A DNA stretch of 64,000 bases from Eudorina sp. 2006-703-Eu-15 (lineage: Eukaryota; Chlorophyta; Chlorophyceae; Chlamydomonadales; Volvocaceae): the NCBI GenBank assembly GCA_003117195.1, contig BDSI01000009.1, forward strand, positions 1,530,594 to 1,594,593, read 5' to 3'. Shown piece by piece: positions 57,021-64,000 of the stretch (position 1 is the stretch's first letter; each line of letters opens with the position of its first letter). Below the pieces are notes generated by a model, which worked only from the letters and a program-made list of their open reading frames with translations, searched no databases and was not told the origin of the DNA. Made by a program: the position numbers and the translations under genes.

Positions 57021-60000
57021 ATGGAGTGCGGCCTGGCACCGATCCGTTTGCTCAGCTCGGGAGGGACACCCGACAGGAACGGGATGATCGAACTCGACAA
57101 GAGTCCAACGGCGGTAGCAGAGTTAGCAGGTGCCTGTAACGCGAGGTTGAAAACCGAAGGGATTGCAAATTTCTCATAAGTCTGCCTATGGTCGTAGAAG
57201 TTATCACCACTAGGGATGCTGCCCATGGATTGAACTTGAAATGGAACGCTCCGTGCCCGTCCAGGCCAACCCAGTCATCTCTGGCCAAAGGCGCTGACCA
57301 TGCAAAGGCCAACCGAAACGCTCTGTCGGCCAGGTACTGTATGCTGCGGTCGTCTTACTTTCGTGCAGCAATCGCTCATTTATTGTTCCTCCTGACAGGA
57401 CCTCCGGCCGTTACACCCCCTTGAGCCAAAGCGTGGACCTGGGTCCCGCGCTTCGAAACACAGTCCATACGCCTAAGAGCAACATCCCCCGGTCGCCTGG
57501 CGTGACGCCATCTCACCAAGCAACGCCGGAGTTCCCGCCCGCCGCTTCTCCCGCGGCGCATACCGCACAGCTGAAGCTTCAGGACCTCCTTGATGCCGGT
57601 CAGCAGCGTGAGGCGTTGCTCCTGGAGCAGAAGCGCCAGTTGGAGGTGAGAGCGCGCGCGCAGAGTTTTCGCTTCTCCATGCCGCCGCCACCTCTTCCGC
57701 TGCTGCACCACTGCCTGGCAATCTACACTTTGCGTCGGTACTCGCAGGCCTCACTGCACACCACCAACCTGCGCTGCGCGGAGCTCGCACGCGGCCTGCA
57801 GCAGGCCAGCGCCGCTCTGACTGCCGAACGCGCCGCGGCCGCACGGCTGCGCGACGAGCGTGACGAGCACGCGGCAGAGCTCGACCGCGCGCGCACCCAG
57901 GCCGCGGAGCTGCAGGCCTCTGGCAGCGTCGCACTCACCACCTCCGAGGTCTGCCGCGCAGCTCTGTCGACGGCTTTCAAGGGCACCGTGTCCGCCATCG
58001 GCAGCGCGCATGAGGAGTTGGAGACAATGTTGGAGCATGCTAAGCTGCAGCAGCGCGAGCTGGAGGCATGCCACGCGAGGATCGAGGAGCTGGAGAAACT
58101 GGCCGCGGAGGGGGAGATGCAGGTGGAGGCGGCACAGGAGGAGCGGCGGCAGCTGAGCGAGGCGATGGAGGAGCTGGCGGCGCGGCTGCAGTCGCGGGAG
58201 GACGAGGTGGGTGCGCAAGCCGGGTTGGCTCATGGGAGAATTGCGGAAAGGCACTTGTGCGTGTGTTAAGTAAGGAAGCCCGTGTGCGTGTGAGGGGAGC
58301 TGTCGGGGACGTGCATATGGGCACTCGTTCGAGCAGTCCTCACTCGGTTGGCGACCGGCTGTGTCGTACCGCCACCCGATGGAGGAGTAGCTGTGCGTAG
58401 CAAACATCGTGGTGTGAAAGACCAGTTGAGATAATGTGGCACGCTCTGTTTGGCGGCCTCGGCGGTTTACGGACAGGGATGCCGGGTTACCTCTTTTGTG
58501 TGGCTTCCGCCCTGCCCCGTGCGGCCCTTCGTAGCTGGTCCTCCTGGTGTCCCTGCTGGCGCCCGCGGACACTGAGAGCATCGGCGGCGATCGATCATAC
58601 CAGCATGCTGTTGCCCGGGCCAGACACCTCACTCAGCGGTAAGGGGACGCAGTGGGACGTGTCGACACGAAATACCGACGGCTGCTTTGGTATTGCGTTC
58701 CCCGCAATGCGCCGATACCTTGTCCAGATTGTCCAGATATGACAATACCTCCCCTGTCGCGTGAGACCTCGGTTAGCTCGTTTCTGGAATGCCCACCCCG
58801 GTTGGTCGCCTCCGATGACCCCATCAGGGTGCTTGAGCTGGAGCAGCAGCTGTCGGACCAGGGGCTCGATTTGCAGCGCCTGCGGGACCTCACGGCCGAG
58901 TACCAGGCGCGGATGACACGACTGGAGCAGTGCCTGGCACGTGTCAGCACGGACAGTCCCAGTCCGCACCAGCCCGCTGATCTGGAGATGCAGGTAATTG
59001 CGGTGCCGCCCTGTGATTGCGTTTTTGCGCGGATGTGCCCCGCCACGGAGTTGGGGTGCAGATGGGCCTGTGCTGTACCTCATCCCTTGTCCTTCTTGGA
59101 CTATCCTGCTGGGCTGAGAATTCCTGCCATGTTGCGAATCCTCACTGCCGATTAACTTTTCCGCAGCGGTGACACCCCTGCGTCTTGACGCGGCAGGTGA
59201 ATGAGCTGGCGACCGAACGCGAGCAGCTGGAGGGCGACAACATGCTCCTCGCGTCGGAGAACGAGCAGCTGCGCGGGGACGTCGCAGGTGGGTTGCGCTG
59301 CGCTGCGAGGCCGCATCGGCGTCACCGGCGCCGGGGCTTGCATACCGCCATTCCCCACACCTGCCCGGTATGGCTCGCCGAGGGGCGCTGCTGCACGTGG
59401 TCTTAAGTCTTTCCTCTCGCCCTGCTACGCACATGGCACCCGCGACGGCGGTGGATGGTTAATGGCGGGAAAGGACAGGGTGAATTACGTGTGGGGAGTG
59501 ATGGCAGGTAATGGGCATGTGAGCACTTGGCATTGAGCGCGCCCAAGTGGGTGCAGACCACCGTTCCAAACACGATTCCACCTGTCCCGGTGTCGACAGG
59601 CGGGCGTCCTCGGGTGCCATCTTCCGACTCGTACATGTTTCGCATCGCCCGAGCGGTGGCGTTCTTCGGGTTGCTGCTGTTCAACCTCCGATCTGTACGG
59701 CGCCACTGAGCTCTTGTGACTGCTGTGTCGTACATATGTGGCACGGCCCCGTATTGAGCAGGGAGGGTTGAGTCTGGCGCCTACATTCGTGCGTGCACGA
59801 GCGCCTAGCGTGTGTGTGTTTGGAGAAGAGACCCGCCCGACCCGTGTGTGTTCAGTGTTGTGTGTGTGTGTGTTGCTGCGCACGGCATAGGTTGGGGGGA
59901 CTGCATTCGTGATCCTTCGTTGACTGGCCGGTTGTTACTAACTCGTTGTTTTCGAGCGGTTGCGAGCTGATAAATACGACCTCGGGGCATCATTCGGATC

Positions 60001-63000
60001 CCCAGGAGAGACTGGCCAACCACCATCAGCTGCACGTGCTGGCGCCAGCATGTTGCAGCGATTGGCCGGGTGCTATAGTGAGAGTGTCAGATTGGCGGCA
60101 TTCACGTGCAAGGTATCGTTTCGCTGTCGCAAACAAGGGCTGGTCGTTGGGGCCGAAATTTCCAGCCGCAAGGCCCCTCTCAGTACATTAGCGCGGGGCT
60201 CGTGCCGCTCATGGGACTGACTTATTCGGCATTACTCTAGGGGCGATTTTCGGGATTCGTTGTCTGCAGCCGTGGTTGGATTGATACAATTGCTTTCCCT
60301 TTGAGGCGGTACGTTTTTATTGTTTGAAGTTGTAAACGACTGCCCCCAACCTGCCCCTCTTCTCCCATTCACACCAACAGTGCAGTGCGAAGGAAGCAGC
60401 CATTAACATTACTGGGGCCTGCATGCGCGCTTCCGTGCTGCCGCGCTCGAGAGCACCTTAGCTTCTCATGGGACGGGCCTCAAAAGGCAGAAGCGTCTCG
60501 TAACGCACCCCCCCCAACCTCACAATCGCCGAGCGGATTCGCCAAAATTCAGACAATACCCGCTCACGCGCCCGCTCCGCGCCCTCATCCCCGAACTTTT
60601 TTGTTGCCAGGCAAGCAACCCCCTCGACCCATTATGTATATTTTAAATTGAACACTCGCCGCACAGCTCGTAAATGTCGCTCATCTGCTTTTGGCATCGC
60701 GTCGGTGCGTTTGTGGTTGCCTCTGCCCAGGTCTACAGGAGCGACTGGAGGAGGCCCTGCTCAGCGCCGCCAGCGTACGCGCCGCCCTAGACCTGCAGAC
60801 AGCCGCGACGGACCCTCCGACGGATCTCCCCCGCCTGAGGCAGCAGCTAGAGGCGGCGACCGCCGCCGCGGCGGAGTGGCGGTCCCAGGCGCAGGACGCG
60901 CGCGCGGAGGCGCAGGACGCGCAGCGCCGGGCCGAGGAGAGCGCGGAGCTTCTGCTGGATTTGACCGAGCAAGCGGCGGCGGCGCGGGTGCAGGTGGAGG
61001 AGGCGGCCGCGAAGCTGCAGGCGGAGAAGGATGAGGCGGCGGCGCTGCAACGGGAGCTCGTGGCGGCGCGGGTGGAGGCGGAGGAGGCGAGGAAGCAGGC
61101 GGAGGCGGCGCGGCGGGAGCTGGAGGAGGTGCAGGAGAGGGCGAGCATTGAGGCGGAGAAGGCGGCAGCGGAGGGCGAGGAGAGGGCGCGCGCCGCGGAG
61201 GCGGAGCGCATGGAGGCGTTGGAGCAGAGGGCAGCGGCGCAGTCTGGGCGGGTGAGTTAGAGCTTAGTTTACTTTCCAGGGTCGTTGTTCGTGTGAGTTG
61301 CCCTCAGATATCATGTGCACATGCATGCATGCAGTGAGGTCATGTCCCCCCGCATTGGGCATGTTGGGCATGCGCATGTCCTGCCACTGTAACACGTAAA
61401 AGCTGTACGTGCGTATTGCTATGTGGGTGAATGCCGAGACGCGCTTGTGTGCTGCCGCTCTCATCTCGAAAGGGCTTCGAAGCAGCAGCCTCAAGCTCGT
61501 GTCCACGTGTCCACGCCCCAAGGCAATCCGCAGCGTTTTTCTTCTGCACTGCACTCAGCGACGCTTGCAAGGAAGCGCTCTCTTGGTTCTCTCTCCTCAC
61601 CTCATTCCGTGACTTCACGATGCCGCCCCTGCCCCCCAAGGCGCAAGAGCTCTCGGTCGAGGTGGGACAGCTGCGCTCGAAAGTCGCCGAGCTGCAGGAG
61701 CAGCTGCAGGCCGACCGGCGGGCCAGCAAGGAGGCCCTGGAGCAGCTCAAGGCGATGCACGCCAACGAGGACGCCCTCTTGCAGCGCATCTTGGCGGGGG
61801 AGGCTGAGCGGCAGCAGCTGCTGCGGCAGCTGGACGACAGCAAGGGCACGTTGACGAACATGCAGCGGAGGTACGGCGGACGACCGGGGGGGGGTCCAGC
61901 TGGGGTGGGTAGGTGGGGGGTGGCTGGGTGTGTACCGCTGCAGTCGGGTGCGTGGAACTGCGTTGAAGGGCAGGACTCGACAAGAGATCGCATCATCGTT
62001 GGCCGCGGACGGCGGCAGGTGCCGGTCGGGAGAGCACGGGGCCTCAATGTGACTGTCGATGACCGCCTTCATGGCAGCTGGCCCGCTTTGTGGCCCTTGT
62101 CTTAGTGCGCTGCCCACCCGCCTTGCGAGATTCATAAGGCAGCAGGGGGCTCTCTGTACACGCTTTTCCAGTCCGTGTTGTTACGTGTTGTCTGACTTTC
62201 TGATTGCTTGCCGCTGTGTGCGTTCCTGTTGGGGCTTGGGAATCTGCCTGGGAACTCGAAAGCACCCCCCGCCAGCCACAACACAGCCAGTGCGCCCGAG
62301 ACTTGCCTGGCCGACCATGTAGTCTGACGTCTCCCCTGCTGCCGGATCGCCACGCGGCTCCGCAGGGCCGACCAGGTCTCGACCCAGTCCGCGGAGGCCT
62401 CCCAGTTGCGCGTGCGGATCGCCGAGCTGACCGCCGATGCCGACCGCCACGCGGATGCTGCGGCGGCGGCTGCAGCGCGGGTGGCGCCTCTGGAGGCCGA
62501 GCTTCAGGAGCTCAGGTCCGCATTGAAGATCACCACGGTGAGCATCGGTGCGGCTAGCTACGGGCGGGGGGATTATCAAGGATGTTACAGCGGACCCCGC
62601 GGGTCATCGGTGACAGCCGACGCGGGGGAATGTATTGGTTACGCCGTCTTAATCTCTTAAATAACTCGATGGGACAGCGTCCTGGGTGCGGCGGGGCGGG
62701 GCAGGAGGCCGGGTTCTGGTTGCGCTCCTGACGGACGACGGCGGTAGCAATGCGACCGGTAGCCTCACGCGCTGTCGTTGACATAAGACCCACACGTCTG
62801 CATTCCATACGTGCTTTCTTTGGTCTGCTTTGTGTACATGCACACACATCCGTTGGCCTCTGCTTCATGAGCGCGCTTGCTTTGGAATCAAGGCATGGCC
62901 CGCCTGACCGCCTGCTCTGCTCGCTCTGGCCCCATCTCTGGGTTCCCAGCGCTCCCTGCACCGCTGCGGGCATTAGCAAGACTACACACACACTCCCACG

Positions 63001-64000
63001 GGTAAACCGCCGGATTAAACGCGCCCCTCCGCAACGCGGTGCTCCTCCCGAGCCGCAGGAGCTCACGAGCCAGGAGGCGCGCGTGGGTGAGCGCCGCGAG
63101 CAGCAGATATCGGCGCTGCGGCAGCAGGTGCTCGAGGCGGAGGACCAGCAGCGCCGCGCGGAGGCGGAGCTGCGCGTCCTGAGGGCTCAGGTACGGGGCG
63201 GCCGCTGACGCGCTGACCGCGACCGATAGGACCCGCCAGGTAGGACGCGGTTCGGTCACCGCCGAGCTGGGCGATGACGGGGTGGTTAAGGGGCGGAAGG
63301 AAGGGCTGGCGGCGAGCGCCAGTTTGCGGTGGGAAGGAACGAGGGGGTCGCCTTGCTCGGGTCTGGCGGGGGTCTGTTGGTGCGTGTTTGTGGGCGTTGG
63401 GGGTGTTGGTGCTGGCGCATGAGAGCAGGAGAGGCGGAGCATGTGTGTGTACAGCAGAGTACACCGGCCGTCATCTCCGGAACACCGCAGCAGGCATCAG
63501 TTGCATGGTTTGCATCGGCATCTAATTATCGCGGAGCTTGGAACGGTCCAGCTTACGCCCGTCGGTCGCATACTTGCTGAAGCATTCCAGCCAGATGCGA
63601 TACCAACTCCTGGGGAACGCTGCCCAAACGGGTGCCACTTCCCGTCTTCCGCTCTCACGCCCAGGTGTCTGTAAATGAGCGCCTGCGCGGACAGGTGGAG
63701 GACCTGCAGGCGCGGCTCGTCGCCGCGGAAGCGGAGGCGGAGTCAGCTCGGGCCAAGCACCCTTGCGCGGATGCATCCTCGCAGGCGGGCTGCGCAGGAG
63801 GTGCGGCCCCGTCACCTCGGGGCGACCCGGCGGCCGACCTCCCACTGCACAGCTACGTGTGCAGCTCTCCCCTGCCCGCCTCTGCAACCACCTCTGCAGG
63901 CGGTGGCTGCTGTGGCTTCCTTCGGCCGCCGCCCCTGGAGTGCGTGGAAAGCCCCGTGCGTGGCCCCGGCGCCGGCACCGCCGTAATGCACCTGCACTCC
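57021..64000 (+). CDS. Large coiled-coil protein (3' end beyond the window)
   Basis: Eleven exons, nearly all phase-consistent: 57021-57145, 57214-57333, 57399-57645, 57748-58206, about 58800-58993 (acceptor uncertain), 59197-59287, 60731-61251, 61641-61870, 62366-62537, 63059-63190 and 63665 to the edge. ATG 57021 opens MECGLAPIRLLSSGGTPD. About 110 residues of Ser/Pro/Thr-rich sequence precede almost continuous heptad-type helix rich in Glu, Ala, Gln, Leu and Arg (ARGLQQASAALTAERAAAA; RELEACHARIEELEKLAAEG; KLQAEKDEAAALQRELVAA). Such proteins act as structural rods, tethers or cytoskeletal and flagellar components; nothing visible tells which. The final exon leaves the helix for a Cys/Pro/Gly-rich region. 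Intron 9 holds a copy of a dispersed repeat at 62573-62615. Confidence 0.7.

Noticed and set aside
1..64000. Bacterial or organellar origin of the window
   Set aside because: Spliced genes with consistent phases, TGTAA signals, nuclear-type proteins (SIZ, F-box, QTRT2) and SINE-like repeats show a eukaryotic nuclear genome.

Overview
The window looks like nuclear DNA of a green alga, most likely a volvocine (Chlamydomonas/Volvox relative). The evidence is GC-rich exons full of alanine, glycine, proline and glutamine runs; many short introns with GTGAGT-type donors and GCAG acceptors; TGTAA poly(A) signals downstream of stop codons; lower-GC intergenic DNA; and best family matches to plant proteins. 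I cannot name the species. All gene models were joined by eye from splice sites and reading phase, with no transcript support.

Layout. 1-1674 is a G-rich 18-bp minisatellite that appears to lie in an intron of a minus-strand gene (exons 1675-4315, product unknown). 4316-6000 is largely featureless. 6000-13548 is minus-strand coding sequence of unknown function; only its 5' part (11157-13548) gives a phase-consistent model. Next come four plus-strand genes with good models: an alpha/beta hydrolase (14509-17120), a long F-box protein (18625-22735), the queuine tRNA-ribosyltransferase accessory subunit QTRT2 (23170-28520) and a SIZ/PIAS-type SUMO ligase homologue (33197-36853). Between the last two are a weak coding region and repeats. 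Three minus-strand genes follow: a COX5C-like cytochrome oxidase subunit (38382-38886), a chloroplast ACHT-type thioredoxin-like protein (40776 to about 42744, 5' end unresolved) and a plant-type SAM-dependent methyltransferase (44654-48393, 5' end unresolved). 48.4-57 kb is gene-poor and holds a foldback element (about 52045-53530) and a nearly perfect 437-bp inverted repeat (54889-55788). From 57021 to the right edge runs a large coiled-coil gene on the plus strand.

The genes are unrelated housekeeping genes (tRNA modification, SUMO and F-box pathways, respiration, plastid redox, methylation) and do not form a pathway cluster. The most notable observations are: (i) the SIZ homologue keeps the PINIT region, the SP-RING framework and a C-terminal SUMO-interacting motif but has lost three of the four expected SP-RING zinc ligands; (ii) the almost identical 437-bp inverted repeat carries a proline-rich reading frame in both arms; (iii) the intronic G-rich minisatellite has a unit of exactly six codons; (iv) there are several small dispersed repeats, including two copies of a SINE-like element with a tRNA-related end.
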